Positions 48,601 through 55,401 are shown, counted from the first letter of the stretch. The stretch: DNA of 64,000 bases from an uncultured Alphaproteobacteria bacterium (GCA_958431225.1 OY288107.1:1577501-1641500); one strand, 5' to 3'. Numbers and translations are program-made. Notes: a model not told the origin generated them from the sequence alone.

Positions 48601-50915
48601 CTGAGAGTAGCGTAGATTGGCATCCGGCGAAACTGATTGAAATTTCTGATGCGCTAGCTATTGGGACGGCGTTCTATAACGCCCTGCACGCGGACACATT
48701 ATCGCGCCTACAATCGCAGATTAGCAATCTTGAATATAAAAGCAGCACCTATACTATTGATAGCACGCATGGCGATGCGGCGTTTTTTGAAATTAGTGAA
48801 AGTGGTGCGATTAGCCTCAAGCAAAATTTGGATGCCGACACCCCGCAGGATAATTACGGTAGCAAGGCTTATGTTGAAAATAATGTTTATGAAATTAAAA
48901 TTAATGCCGTGCATATCTATAAAATTTCTAGTGGCGGCATGCACAGAATAGAAGATTACGGCTATCTAGGCATTGAGGTGGTGGATGCTGCGGATATTGT
49001 CCCCTTGACGCTCACGCTTTCCGCAACCAGCACGACCATCAACGAAAATAATGCCGGGGCGGTCAGTGATATTACGCTCACCCCCGCCCTAGACGGCAAC
49101 CCCATCACCACGCTCACCGCCGATAATTTTGCCATCATCGGCAGTGAAGCGTATAAATTTGAAGTCGCCCCCGATGCCCAAAATGGCGGTGTGTGGAAAT
49201 TGAAACTCAAAACCGGCGAGAGTTTTGATGCCGAAACCGCAACTAGCCCGATAGGTCTCAATCTATTCATCTATCAAAATGAGAAAGTGAGCGCAATCCA
49301 TACCCTAACCATCAATGTCGGCAATGTGGATGAGGGGGGCGAAACGCCTTATTTCATTGATAATACCAATAATGTACGCGAAGCCCCAGAACCCGGCACG
49401 ATTCTGACCGCACAAAGAAGCACCGACCGAAGCAAACGCGACCCCGATAGGCATGATAACAGCGTCCCCGATCAATTTGAATGGTTTCATATTGATAGTC
49501 CCGATGTGGTGATTGGCACCGACGCAACCTACACGGTGCAGACTAGCGATGTCGGCGAGCAGTTAAGATTCCGCGCGACATATCGTGATCTTAGCGGCAC
49601 TGATGAAATGGTGCTTGCCAATGCGGGTTCAATTAGCGGCGTGGTGACCCTAGACGGCACCGCGCGCATTGCCCTAACCGCCTCCGCCACCACTACCAGC
49701 ATTGATGAGCATACGGACGGCGCCAGCACCGATATAGAATTCAGCGTCTATGATGGCGGAGAACGCGCCTTTACTAGCACCGATTTTACCATTACCGGCA
49801 CCGAATCCGAACATTTTGAAGTCGCGCGCAATCAGGCAGGAAATTGGCATTTGCGCCTCATAGACGGGCATGCGTTGAATTACGAAAGCGCCGCTAGTCT
49901 CACTTTGCAAGTCAGGGTCAGTGATGGCACGCACGATTCCAATCTCGTTGATAATATCACTATCAACGTCAGCAATCACGATGAAGGCGATGCCACTATT
50001 GCCATCACTGGCGCCAATGTTGAGATCGGCACGCAACTCGGCATCACCTACACCGAAGACCCCGACGGCTTAATGGCAGGCACTACACTAACCTATAACT
50101 GGTTCTACGCCCGCGACCCCGACCCCGAAAACGCTATTGGCACTGGCACGACCTATACCATCAAAGAGGGCGACCGCGGGGAATATATCGGTGTTAAGGT
50201 TACCTACACCGATACGCTAGGCACGCAACTGGTGGTGCAGGATATTAACGATAAGCCCGTGCCACATCATGTCGTCACCCCCGCTAGCCCCGAGGAAGAT
50301 AACACGATTGATGCGCATCAGGATCAAGCCTCAAAAATTGAAGCAGGCGATGGCGCCGATACCATCACTGGCGGCAGTCGTAATGATGTCATTGATGGCG
50401 GGTTAGGCGATGATATGATTGACCTCGGCACTACCCCCGATGATGCAGACCGAGTCGTCTATGCAATCGGCGACCAAACAGCCGCAGATGGCGGTGACCA
50501 CATCAGCGGATTCAATCGCGGGAAAGATAAATTTATTTTCTCCCTAGAAAGCAATGACGAAACCAAAAACATTGAAAATTACGAAGATTTTCTGAATTAC
50601 ATCACCAACGGCACCCCCGATAATTTGGGCGATGACCAATTTATGGTGCAGTTAGATGTAGATTTCAATACAGAATCTGAACCAGTATTGGCGGGGCTGT
50701 ATCTGCATTTCAGTAATAGCAGTTTTTTCAGTGGCGGGCGGATTTCTATGCCCTTCATCAACATAAAATTCGCCGAAACGGTAAGTAAGACGGATTTTCT
50801 TGAAATCGTTAAACACGATGTCAGCAACAAGTTTGTTGGTGGCATCCTCACTGACCTTGATTATTTTGACGATCTATTGGGTGGCGATGGGTCTATTGGC
50901 TATGAGATCGTTTAA
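39642..50915 (+). CDS. Giant repeat protein with internal M10 metalloprotease and RTX C-terminus, 3757 aa
   Basis: A ~400-kDa putative type I secreted protein. Residues 1 to ~330 hold two cadherin-like units. Then 'WF' modules (EWFHVDSPDVVIGT, SDVGEQLRFRAKYRD; ten copies, near residues 572, 783, 1323, 1529, 1730, 2053, 2266, 2480, 3280, 3486) alternate with ~105-residue 'SATS-INEN' modules (LTLSATSTTINENSAGAVSD, GVWKLKLKTG, INVGNVDEG). At about 2750-2990 is a serralysin-like zinc protease with HEIGHVLGLKH (His2897, Glu2898, His2901, His2907) and Met-turn TMMSY (Met2932). RTX nonapeptides (GDGADTITGGSRNDVIDGGL) lie near 3567. The last ~155 residues are paralogous to the preceding giant protein's end. 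A protease buried inside a repeat rod is unusual; serralysins are normally ~50 kDa. The start lacks a good ribosome site. Confidence 0.87.
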   Translation: MATTPLADAALLQTLIFDNIGDDGTPMNPADFLTEDRVGRDDGVRGANESLTATPSGASQETIYDLTRIIGAAYDQTAQDKLVFAIAPNTPSEVSNLFGVTQDGEIFFKGLTEEFRNMADTARSWTLRVYVGSTDLGLQGRVDYVDVDLRLRSLHDRFIYNHIGEDGDPAQPYDFFSGISNRSGENNIHFLRIEEETASLPIDHPGFNAVNGGIVDLTRYVPGFRDDRLLFAIDPAAPDRIKANFTLDGEGVLYYTGPALDYESLAPADRMWQIRVFVASAEGFEGDDRNPSLPAYRYEGQLDSVILHISLRDIDETAPVIVREDVPGSYDAYEPSGTLTKTVSNIDDPDIVLFDFGIMGDDTTITWTTSSINSGVIYFKVDDEGKVRFSDAPTKLTGLDDIFDDDVGVRITATSVASGKSDSVDLAVRVLANHLQKEVLVNHSALLSATAEAGAFIIDLNTLYHIDYQDFAVAAPFSISDVVGDEDYGILKFTGAHSTHIDSYQVKIFARAVGKTATDFITIDVRLDGGDAVYTIGTNGADIRNPYVGDVLSFTRTQTDPDGHNANVAETQEWFYADAPETTLATTPTYTLTTADIGKQLKLRVRYDDRFGAEGDEVSPTKDVATSIATGVVSAIGATAPYLEASGAGAISIPQSIAGIATAQSFTITDADSTAFTASSFTITGTQSSKFEIRQVNSEWRLALKPGQKLDFTDADAYTLSISVADEGGRASNSVDIVVSGAYYHVMGDGYDALARVVHVGDVLTAQQNYDAPTAPSGTRTYHWFHTDAPATAIGTAQEYTLKAADAGKQVQLRVTYTDAAGTHDSITLPPTTYVSASITASVPHLAVVGAPSVSIEDYLDGHVTEKTFIITDNNFDDRFSEESFTITGTQASKFKFEIRQSGQSNTIEWHLALKDGQWLTLDDGSQFTLSITVTDRDGHTSNSVDVLVSVQNTNNNAPVLSASNPTPTPITEGVAGVDSGYVFTYTDADSNNKFRFDIDGAAADKFEIVQDGAGWKLKLHDGKSLDYETDAVDGKVALEVKLNDGANDSNVVEVEIAVTNINDNAPEFPSTAYVINVVDDTPINTELFSFDATDLDGSALTYTPAPGSTIGGYLTLDADSGTLSLAQAMPTTYAHSFHIWVSDGKGSDSASVTVNSVRNTQPPSFAQATYTAAIGEDAVLGAEVFRLAATDGDVGTILTYSLVSVVDGNGVTFSGEAGLANARNPFAVDARTGAITLKSGLDYESVRGYVLVVKASDGNTDADASAQVSITVNNIEEGPATYSITRSGGGRDAPTPGATLYARRDASDPDGYAFQTAYGYEWFHVDTPDVVIGDTNNYQVQTSDVGEQLRFRLKYRDAFGKDEAALSTEATISGIVRLANGDVIALVPSATSANIGENQVGANTDITFTIYDGTEHGFAPDDFTISGDQAGKFEIRVVNGVFTLALKPEESLNYEEAGSLTLNVAVSHGENSSSATALTINVDDINEVASYGFADTGSAHDAPEPYLTLTAIKITDDGEGHNGAEIYEWFHVSAPDVVLGMGRNYEVQESDVGAQLRFRVKYSDNVGNDEAVIGGTSSMVVASGLGLTASATSASITENIVGAISNIILSPTLNDAPIPALTADNFTISGDQADKFEIREVNAAFTLALKPGKSLDHETADSLTLNVVLNHDGSKHPAPAVTINVANLDEGAASYFIDNTAPTIYTTLTARQSTNDPDGRNLAIPQTYEWFYVLAPDTVIHTGETYQVQFSDLGESINFRVKYRDEGGKDEVVEANTATAVVRIKNVDLGASATSATIDENSAGAFSDISFAPTIDGVLIKEDVRAITSIRVNGGGDRFEIVRDGAVWKLKLKPTESLNFEATSDDIALNVIIALNGHQVAAPLPVTISVGDVFEGDLGASATSATIDENIAGAFSGITFTPALNDVAFAPNRVGLNINDDTIGADRFEIILDGAVWKLKLKATEMFDFETNSDDIILNVVFSLDGEVQGAPLPITISIGNVDEGHETLYLITPGDGRDSPDVGTVLYAQRSHKPFRIDPDGHDESVPEIFEWFHESDHDTTIATGASYKVQEGDVGEQIRFRAKYRDLSGTDEVVISSERSISGVVVPARLVLGESATSGTINENEAGGFSDITFTPLHNNVDITANINANSFYISSDQVHNFVIGQKNGLWALKLSNSESFDAETTTTSTFNIKVQLLYGADISAVDLTVNIGNVDEGDARYFITPGLGRDHPEPGTILTAQRDARPDRQDPDGYDDSVPVVIEWFHVDSPDVVIGTGENYTVQTSDAGEQIRFRAKYRDGSKTDEVVLSSDSSISGVVAVNLLTLTLSATSTTINENSAGAVSDLTLTPGLGDIAITLTSDSFRISGDADASKFIVVLNGGVWKLKLKTGMTLDAEATSSINLNIGINEAGNTSAIQTLTVNVGNMDEGRETPYFIAPGAGRDTPEVGTELTAQRSTKQSNRDPDGHDDSIADTFEWFHVDSPDVVIGTERTYTVQTSDVGEQLRFRATYRDLSGTDEVVLANTGSISGVVTLDGTARIALTATATTASIEENAAGASTDIEFSVYDGGEHGFTSGDFTITGTESEHFEVARNQAGNWHLRLKPGHALDYETNTSITLQVRVSDGANQSNTVNNIVISVIDQANEPVLLATLDLAAIYENHPTDKIIASIETPANLASAGGARLALASTGTNDNALFRLEAGKLYWKSAPDFETPQDADSDNNYEIDIIFTASDGTKYLQKHTLNTQDIGPGRHGYDASTAPDGGFGAYTLPYENVPEEARPIGLASYIIDGYAKIMPDEGPLIFTWSLDDNSMYGASKVRVYLDEAFDAFEKAANLKFIEVASDSDIVINFLDRTSSFYGEAHPYITPMAINYYLNDKSDFEGMGFYRTLTHEIGHVLGLKHPFEDSAGSTSWLWHVSHEHNTNTMMSYANAFGFIARGTPLLTADVAALQFLYGAPDGNGGDSAERFLKFEANRNYIHAVSESSVDWHPAKLIEISDALAIGTAFYNALHADTLSRLQSQISNLEYKSSTYTIDSTHGDAAFFEISESGAISLKQNLDADTPQDNYGSKAYVENNVYEIKINAVHIYKISSGGMHRIEDYGYLGIEVVDAADIVPLTLTLSATSTTINENNAGAVSDITLTPALDGNPITTLTADNFAIIGSEAYKFEVAPDAQNGGVWKLKLKTGESFDAETATSPIGLNLFIYQNEKVSAIHTLTINVGNVDEGGETPYFIDNTNNVREAPEPGTILTAQRSTDRSKRDPDRHDNSVPDQFEWFHIDSPDVVIGTDATYTVQTSDVGEQLRFRATYRDLSGTDEMVLANAGSISGVVTLDGTARIALTASATTTSIDEHTDGASTDIEFSVYDGGERAFTSTDFTITGTESEHFEVARNQAGNWHLRLIDGHALNYESAASLTLQVRVSDGTHDSNLVDNITINVSNHDEGDATIAITGANVEIGTQLGITYTEDPDGLMAGTTLTYNWFYARDPDPENAIGTGTTYTIKEGDRGEYIGVKVTYTDTLGTQLVVQDINDKPVPHHVVTPASPEEDNTIDAHQDQASKIEAGDGADTITGGSRNDVIDGGLGDDMIDLGTTPDDADRVVYAIGDQTAADGGDHISGFNRGKDKFIFSLESNDETKNIENYEDFLNYITNGTPDNLGDDQFMVQLDVDFNTESEPVLAGLYLHFSNSSFFSGGRISMPFINIKFAETVSKTDFLEIVKHDVSNKFVGGILTDLDYFDDLLGGDGSIGYEIV
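46621..47560 (+). repeat. Long direct repeat, copy 1 (before the protease domain)
   Basis: About 0.94 kb covering SATS-INEN, WF and SATS-INEN modules. It closely matches 49006-49960 at the DNA level. Over most of the length the offset is exactly 2400 bases, with small in-frame indels at the start. An identical run of 53 bases is seen at 47388-47440 / 49788-49840, with other identical runs of about 40 bases. Confidence 0.9.
49006..49960 (+). repeat. Long direct repeat, copy 2 (after the protease domain)
   Basis: Second copy of the repeat at 46621-47560, in the same frame and orientation. The metalloprotease domain and one cadherin-like unit on each side lie between the copies. Confidence 0.9.
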
Positions 50916-50938
50916 TCGCGCCCGCCCGATAAATCCGC

Positions 50939-50967
50939 TTGCCCTCATAAATTTCTTGCCTTAAAAT
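50939..50967 (+). promoter_or_regulatory. Putative promoter of the ferredoxin reductase gene
   Basis: TTGCCC (50939-50944) and TAAAAT (50962-50967) are separated by 17 bases in the gap after the second giant gene, 34 bases before the start at 51001. Confidence 0.5.
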
Positions 50968-51000
50968 ATAAACCAATAGCCCTTACCAATGGAGACGCGC

Positions 51001-51822
51001 ATGGCAGAACCCATGGCAACACAAGACCGCGCCAATTCTGTTGAGGAATTTCCCTGTCCCGATTCAGCGTATGCGACAGAAATCATTGCGGTGGAACATT
51101 ACACCCCACGCCTGTTTCGCTTTCGCGTGACCCGCCCGCCGAGTTTTCGTTTTCGTTCGGGGGAATTTGTTATGATAGGGCTTCCCGGTGAAAAACCGGT
51201 CTGGCGCGCCTATTCCATCGCAAGCCCGTCATGGGATGATGCGTTGGAATTTTATTCCATCAAAGTCGCGGATGGTCCTTTGACCGAGTATCTACAAAAA
51301 ATTCAAATCGGCGATGCGCTGTGGTTTCGTAAAAAACCCACCGGCACTTTGGTGCTGGATGCGTTATTGCCGGGGAAGCGGTTGTGGATGATTTCTACAG
51401 GCACTGGATTCGCGCCGTTCGCCGCGCTAGTGCGCGACCCTGAAGCCTATGAAAAATTTGAAGAAATCATCATCACCCATACTTGCCGTGATTTAGCCGA
51501 ACTCACCTATTCTAAACAGGTGATGGCATCATTGGCGGACGACCCTTTGGTGGGGGAATCGGCGGGGCGGGTGCGCCTGATTGCCTCAACCACTCGTGAG
51601 GAATCGGCTTTGATGGGGCGCGTTACTAAACTTTTGGAATCGGGGCGGGTTTATGAGGAATTTGATCTCCCGCCCTTGAACGCGGCACAAGATCGCGTGA
51701 TGATTTGCGGGTCGATGGCGATGCTCAAAGATGTGCGGGGGTTGGTGGAATCGCTCGGCTTTGATGAGGGCGCGAATAGCAAGCCCGGGCAATTTGTCGT
51801 TGAACGCGCCTTTGTTGATTAA
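51001..51822 (+). CDS. fpr: Ferredoxin/flavodoxin-NADP+ reductase
   Basis: A 273-residue FAD enzyme that exchanges electrons between NADPH and ferredoxin or flavodoxin. The FAD site shows RAYSIASPSWDDALEFYSIK, and the NADP-binding half begins LWMISTGTGFAPFAALVRDP. THTCRDLAELTY and MICGSMAMLKDV follow. The C-terminus ends FVVERAFVD, as in short bacterial FPRs. The start at 51001 follows GGAG by 6 bases; 50989 is in frame but less likely. The enolase-family gene follows 26 bases later. Confidence 0.93.
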   Translation: MAEPMATQDRANSVEEFPCPDSAYATEIIAVEHYTPRLFRFRVTRPPSFRFRSGEFVMIGLPGEKPVWRAYSIASPSWDDALEFYSIKVADGPLTEYLQKIQIGDALWFRKKPTGTLVLDALLPGKRLWMISTGTGFAPFAALVRDPEAYEKFEEIIITHTCRDLAELTYSKQVMASLADDPLVGESAGRVRLIASTTREESALMGRVTKLLESGRVYEEFDLPPLNAAQDRVMICGSMAMLKDVRGLVESLGFDEGANSKPGQFVVERAFVD

Positions 51823-51848
51823 ACCTTTGCTAATTAGGGAGGGCAGTG

Positions 51849-53072
51849 ATGAAATTGCAGGATTGTGAAAGTTTTATCGTCGGCAATCCGCCCCCGCATT
51901 TTGGCGGACGCTATTTTATTTTTGTCAAATTGGTGACGGATGATGGCATTATTGGTTATGGCGAATGCTATGTGGCGACGGCATCCCCGCACGTGATAAC
52001 CGAGATCATCAAGGACGTTTTCGCCCGCCATATTGAAGGCACTGACCCGCATCAGATTGAGGCGATGGGACGGCGTGTGCATGGTTCGGGTTTTAGCCAT
52101 CGCCCTGATGTGACACTGATGGGGGTGTGGAGTGGGCTTGAGATGGCGTGTTGGGATATTATCGGCAAGGCGGCGGGGCAACCTGTCCATAATCTCATCG
52201 GCGGGAGGGTGCGCGAAACCTTGCGGGGCTATACCTATATCTACCCCGATGCCGAGGATGCGAAAACGCAAACCCCCCGCGCCTATAGCGACCCCGATGT
52301 GGCGGCGGCGCGGGCGTTAGATTATCTCAAACAAGGTTTCACCGCACTCAAATTTGACCCGGCAGGAGCATATAGCATTTACGATGGCCGCCAACCAACC
52401 CGCGAATCTTTGGCGCGGAGTGTAGATTTTTGTCGGCGTTTGCGCGAGGCTGTTGGCGATGAAGCGGATTTACTTTTCGGCACGCATGGGCAGTTTAGCG
52501 TTAGGGGTGCGATACGCCTAGCGCGCGCGATTGAACCCTATGACCCGCTATGGTTTGAAGAACCGACACCCCCAGATATGCCCGAACGCATGGCAGAAGT
52601 TGCCCGCGCCACCAGCATCCCCATCGCCACCGGCGAGCGTCTCACCACACGTTTTGAATTCGCGCGCGTCCTCGCCAATAATGCGGCGGGGATTTTACAG
52701 ATGAATCTCGGGCGTGTCGGCGGCATTTTAGAGGCACGCAAAATCGCCGCGATGGCGGAGGTGCATTACGCACAAATCGCCCCGCATCTTTATTGCGGAC
52801 CTATCGTCGGGGCGGCGAATATCCACGTGGCGGCGGCATCGCCAAATTTCCTCATCCTCGAAGGCATTGAGGATTGGGGCGGATTTCATAGCCAGATTCT
52901 CACCACGCCGATTCGCATGGAGGCGGGCTATGTGCGTGTCCCCGATGCGCCGGGATTAGGGGTGGAACTCAACGAGGAAGTCGCGCGCGCACATCCCTAT
53001 GATGGCAACAATCTGCATCTTGAAATGGCATCCACGCCGCAAGATTGGTCGGCATCGCGCGGGCAATCATGA
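51849..53072 (+). CDS. Enolase-superfamily (mandelate racemase/muconate lactonizing-type) enzyme
   Basis: A 407-residue member of the mandelate-racemase branch, probably a sugar-acid dehydratase. The N-terminal capping domain has GIIGYGECYVATASP, and the barrel has YLKQGFTALKFDPAGAYS, WFEEPTPPDMPERMAEVA and IPIATGERLTTRFEFARVL with two of the usual acidic metal ligands. At the end of the third strand, where an Asp is expected, the sequence reads LLFGTHGQF. IAPHLYCGPIVGAANIH supplies a likely catalytic His. The ATG at 51849 lies 5 bases after GGGAGGG. Its stop overlaps the threonine aldolase start (ATGA). The substrate is unknown. Confidence 0.85.
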   Translation: MKLQDCESFIVGNPPPHFGGRYFIFVKLVTDDGIIGYGECYVATASPHVITEIIKDVFARHIEGTDPHQIEAMGRRVHGSGFSHRPDVTLMGVWSGLEMACWDIIGKAAGQPVHNLIGGRVRETLRGYTYIYPDAEDAKTQTPRAYSDPDVAAARALDYLKQGFTALKFDPAGAYSIYDGRQPTRESLARSVDFCRRLREAVGDEADLLFGTHGQFSVRGAIRLARAIEPYDPLWFEEPTPPDMPERMAEVARATSIPIATGERLTTRFEFARVLANNAAGILQMNLGRVGGILEARKIAAMAEVHYAQIAPHLYCGPIVGAANIHVAAASPNFLILEGIEDWGGFHSQILTTPIRMEAGYVRVPDAPGLGVELNEEVARAHPYDGNNLHLEMASTPQDWSASRGQS

Positions 53073-54079
53073 TTGATTTGCGTTCAGATACCGTCACCCT
53101 ACCTACTCTCGCCATGCGTGAAGCGATGGCGGCGGCGGCTGTGGGGGATGATGTTTATGGCGATGACCCTAGCGTAAATCTTTTGGAAGAACGGCTAGCG
53201 GCGTTGTTGGGTAAGGAGGCGGGATTATTTGTGCCTTCGGGGACGATGGGGAATTTGATTGCTATGCTATCACAATGCGCGCGCGGGGATGAGGTCATCA
53301 CCGCCCGCCAATATCACGTCTATTGCGATGAAGCAGGGGGGGCGGCGATTGTTGGCGGCATTATGTTCGCGCCTTTGGAAGCGGCAAGCGATGGCGCGCT
53401 AGATGCCGCCGCGATTGCCGACACCATTAAGCCCGATGATTTTCACAACCCGCCCTCGCGTTTGCTGTGCCTTGAAAATACGCATTGCGGCAAAGCCATT
53501 CCCCTCGCGCGGATGCAACAAGCAGCGGAAGTCGCGCGGGCAAATGGGCTCAAAGTGCATTTAGATGGGGCAAGGATTTTTAATGCCGTGCGCGCGCTTG
53601 ATGTGTCGGCGGGGGAATTTGCGAAAACTGCGGATTCGGTATCGGTGTGTTTGTCCAAAGGGCTTGGCGCGCCGGCGGGTTCGGTGTTGTTGGGCGCGCG
53701 CGATTTGATTGATAAATCTAGGCGGATTCGTAAATTTTTAGGCGGCGGCATGCGTCAAGCCGGCGTGTTGGCGGCGGCAGGGCTTTACGCACTTGACCAT
53801 CACATTGACCGCCTTGATGATGACCACACGCGCGCGCAAAATTTAGCCGATTATCTAAACTCCATGAATGCGTTAGAGGCGGAATGCGCGACCAATATGG
53901 TGTTCGTCAAATGCGCTGATAGAGGTTTTGGCGGACTCGCTGAAACTTGCGCCAAGCATGGGGTGATAATCACCGAAGGAGGCGAGAAGACGCGCCTAGT
54001 CTTGCATCTCGGCATTGATGATGCGGCGCTAGCGACCATAAAAGAGGCTTTTACGGATTGGCGCAAATCTACCAGTTAA
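53069..54079 (+). CDS. ltaE: Low-specificity L-threonine aldolase
   Basis: A 336-residue PLP enzyme that splits threonine or allo-threonine to glycine and acetaldehyde. It begins MIDLRSDTVTLPTLAMREAM. LENTHCGKAIPL and KVHLDGARIFNA bind the cofactor, and the Schiff-base lysine lies in VSVCLSKGLGAPAGS. The start overlaps the enolase-family stop by four bases, so the two are coupled and may act in one hydroxy-acid or amino-acid route. The 3' end overlaps nrsF by 11 bases on the other strand. Confidence 0.93.
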   Translation: MIDLRSDTVTLPTLAMREAMAAAAVGDDVYGDDPSVNLLEERLAALLGKEAGLFVPSGTMGNLIAMLSQCARGDEVITARQYHVYCDEAGGAAIVGGIMFAPLEAASDGALDAAAIADTIKPDDFHNPPSRLLCLENTHCGKAIPLARMQQAAEVARANGLKVHLDGARIFNAVRALDVSAGEFAKTADSVSVCLSKGLGAPAGSVLLGARDLIDKSRRIRKFLGGGMRQAGVLAAAGLYALDHHIDRLDDDHTRAQNLADYLNSMNALEAECATNMVFVKCADRGFGGLAETCAKHGVIITEGGEKTRLVLHLGIDDAALATIKEAFTDWRKSTS

Positions 54080-54740
54080 GGAAAAATCGCCCGGCCAAAC
54101 TGCCGATAAAGGCGGAAATGACGATGCCTAGCGTGTACCAGATGCCGTAAAACATCGGCGAATCTTCGGCACAGAACCCAGCATAAATCATCGTTGCAAT
54201 CGCCCCGGCAATCAGCCCGGCGCGCATTCCTGCCAATATAGGTTGGCTCGGTGCGCCTTGACGGAGCGCGATAATCTGCCCCGCCAACATCACTAGCGTC
54301 AGCATCGGCACGACAATCATACAGCGCATCAAACTGCCGCCGCCCTGCATCATCGCCAACCATTCCGCCACCGGATGCACAAATAAATGCGCGACAAATA
54401 ATGCCGGCAACACCAACAAACTCACCACGGCAAGGGGCAATGCCCAGCGTGGCAGTGATGCGTCGGGATGCGCCGCTTGCGAAAAACGTGGCAACAACAC
54501 CGCTAACACCAACAAAGGCACGGCTTGTTTCATCAGCACCATAGGTTCGGTCAGCATCGCCATATAATCCGGGCGCAACTGCAACCAACCAAATAGCCAC
54601 GACACCGCAAACACCCCGCCAACAGCAACGGCAATGCTCGCCATCAGCATGATCTGATAGTATCGGCGGAGGCGGGGATGCGGTTGCTGACATTCAAGCC
54701 CACGGCTCAATAGCATAATGGTATCATCAATTCTTGTCAT
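54069..54740 (-). CDS. nrsF: Anti-sigma factor NrsF (DUF1109)
   Basis: A 223-residue protein with six hydrophobic segments of the DUF1109/NrsF family, which holds the cognate ECF sigma factor at the membrane until metal stress. The conserved C-terminal block CAEDSPMFYGIWYTLGI carries a cysteine followed by a late glycine-rich helix, as in Caulobacter NrsF. The start overlaps the sigma gene's end by 14 bases, the standard arrangement of a sigma/anti-sigma pair. Confidence 0.88.
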   Translation of the reverse strand: MTRIDDTIMLLSRGLECQQPHPRLRRYYQIMLMASIAVAVGGVFAVSWLFGWLQLRPDYMAMLTEPMVLMKQAVPLLVLAVLLPRFSQAAHPDASLPRWALPLAVVSLLVLPALFVAHLFVHPVAEWLAMMQGGGSLMRCMIVVPMLTLVMLAGQIIALRQGAPSQPILAGMRAGLIAGAIATMIYAGFCAEDSPMFYGIWYTLGIVISAFIGSLAGRFFLNW

Positions 54741-55275
54741 TTTGCCGTCCCCTTAGTGAAAGTTTTTTCAACCCGCGATGAAACGCAATCCGCACAGCAT
54801 TTTGGCTCATGCCGAGCTCGCGGGCGGTGGTTGCAATATCTTTGCCTTGGATGCCGATGGCGAAGGTCACTTTGCCGATTTGCCCGCTTAATTTCTGCAC
54901 CATATTGCGCAGGTCAATGGCGTCTAATGGGTCGTTATGCGGGGCGGTGAGCGTGTCGCTATATTCATCAAGAGGCGTGGTTTTATTGCGCGCCAGCCGC
55001 CTTAAATGGTCAATGGTGCGATAGCGGGCAATGGCGCGCACCCACGGCAGAATCGGTTCATCCACCCGCCAAGTGTGGCGTTTTTCGTGGATGGCAAAAA
55101 GCACCTCTTGGACAATATCGTCCCGTTCATCCGCTACGCCGTAGGGCATAGCGCGCTTGATTGCGGTGCGAATATACGGCACAATTTCTTGTAGGAACTG
55201 GCGATAGCTGGTCTGGTCGCCAGCCAAACTTGCCCGCATCAACCCCGCGAGATCATGATCGTTTTTTCCTGTCAT
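54727..55275 (-). CDS. sigF: ECF sigma factor, SigF type
   Basis: A 182-residue ECF sigma factor. Region 2 contains ERDDIVQEVLFAIHEKRHTW and LPWVRAIARYRTIDHLRR; region 4 has TARELGMSQNAVRIAFHRGL as DNA-binding helix-turn-helix. The start at 55275 follows GAGG by 7 bases. With NrsF it forms the pair that in Caulobacter controls bufferin genes in response to metals or redox stress. Here the bufferin genes lie directly upstream on the same strand, so the sigma factor may regulate its own operon. The 126-base gap to doxX could hold an internal promoter. Confidence 0.88.
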   Translation of the reverse strand: MTGKNDHDLAGLMRASLAGDQTSYRQFLQEIVPYIRTAIKRAMPYGVADERDDIVQEVLFAIHEKRHTWRVDEPILPWVRAIARYRTIDHLRRLARNKTTPLDEYSDTLTAPHNDPLDAIDLRNMVQKLSGQIGKVTFAIGIQGKDIATTARELGMSQNAVRIAFHRGLKKLSLRGRQNDKN

Positions 55276-55401
55276 CCACCATCCTCTAAGCGAGGTAAGA
55301 CGTTGCGCGCACCTGCTCAAGCAAACAAAAAATCTGCCACCATTATAGCCGTCCCAACGCGGATGAGCAATAAACAACTCAGTCATTAAACCAATCTCCT
55401 C

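Noticed and set aside
41000..50300. CRISPR-like or satellite repeats in the giant gene
   Set aside because: The periodicity follows codons and protein modules in one uninterrupted frame, with no short identical repeats and unique spacers.
34074..50915. Type I secretion transporter genes next to the giant proteins
   Set aside because: None of the flanking genes (rnd, lptC, fpr, enolase-family) encodes an ABC exporter, membrane-fusion protein or TolC homologue.
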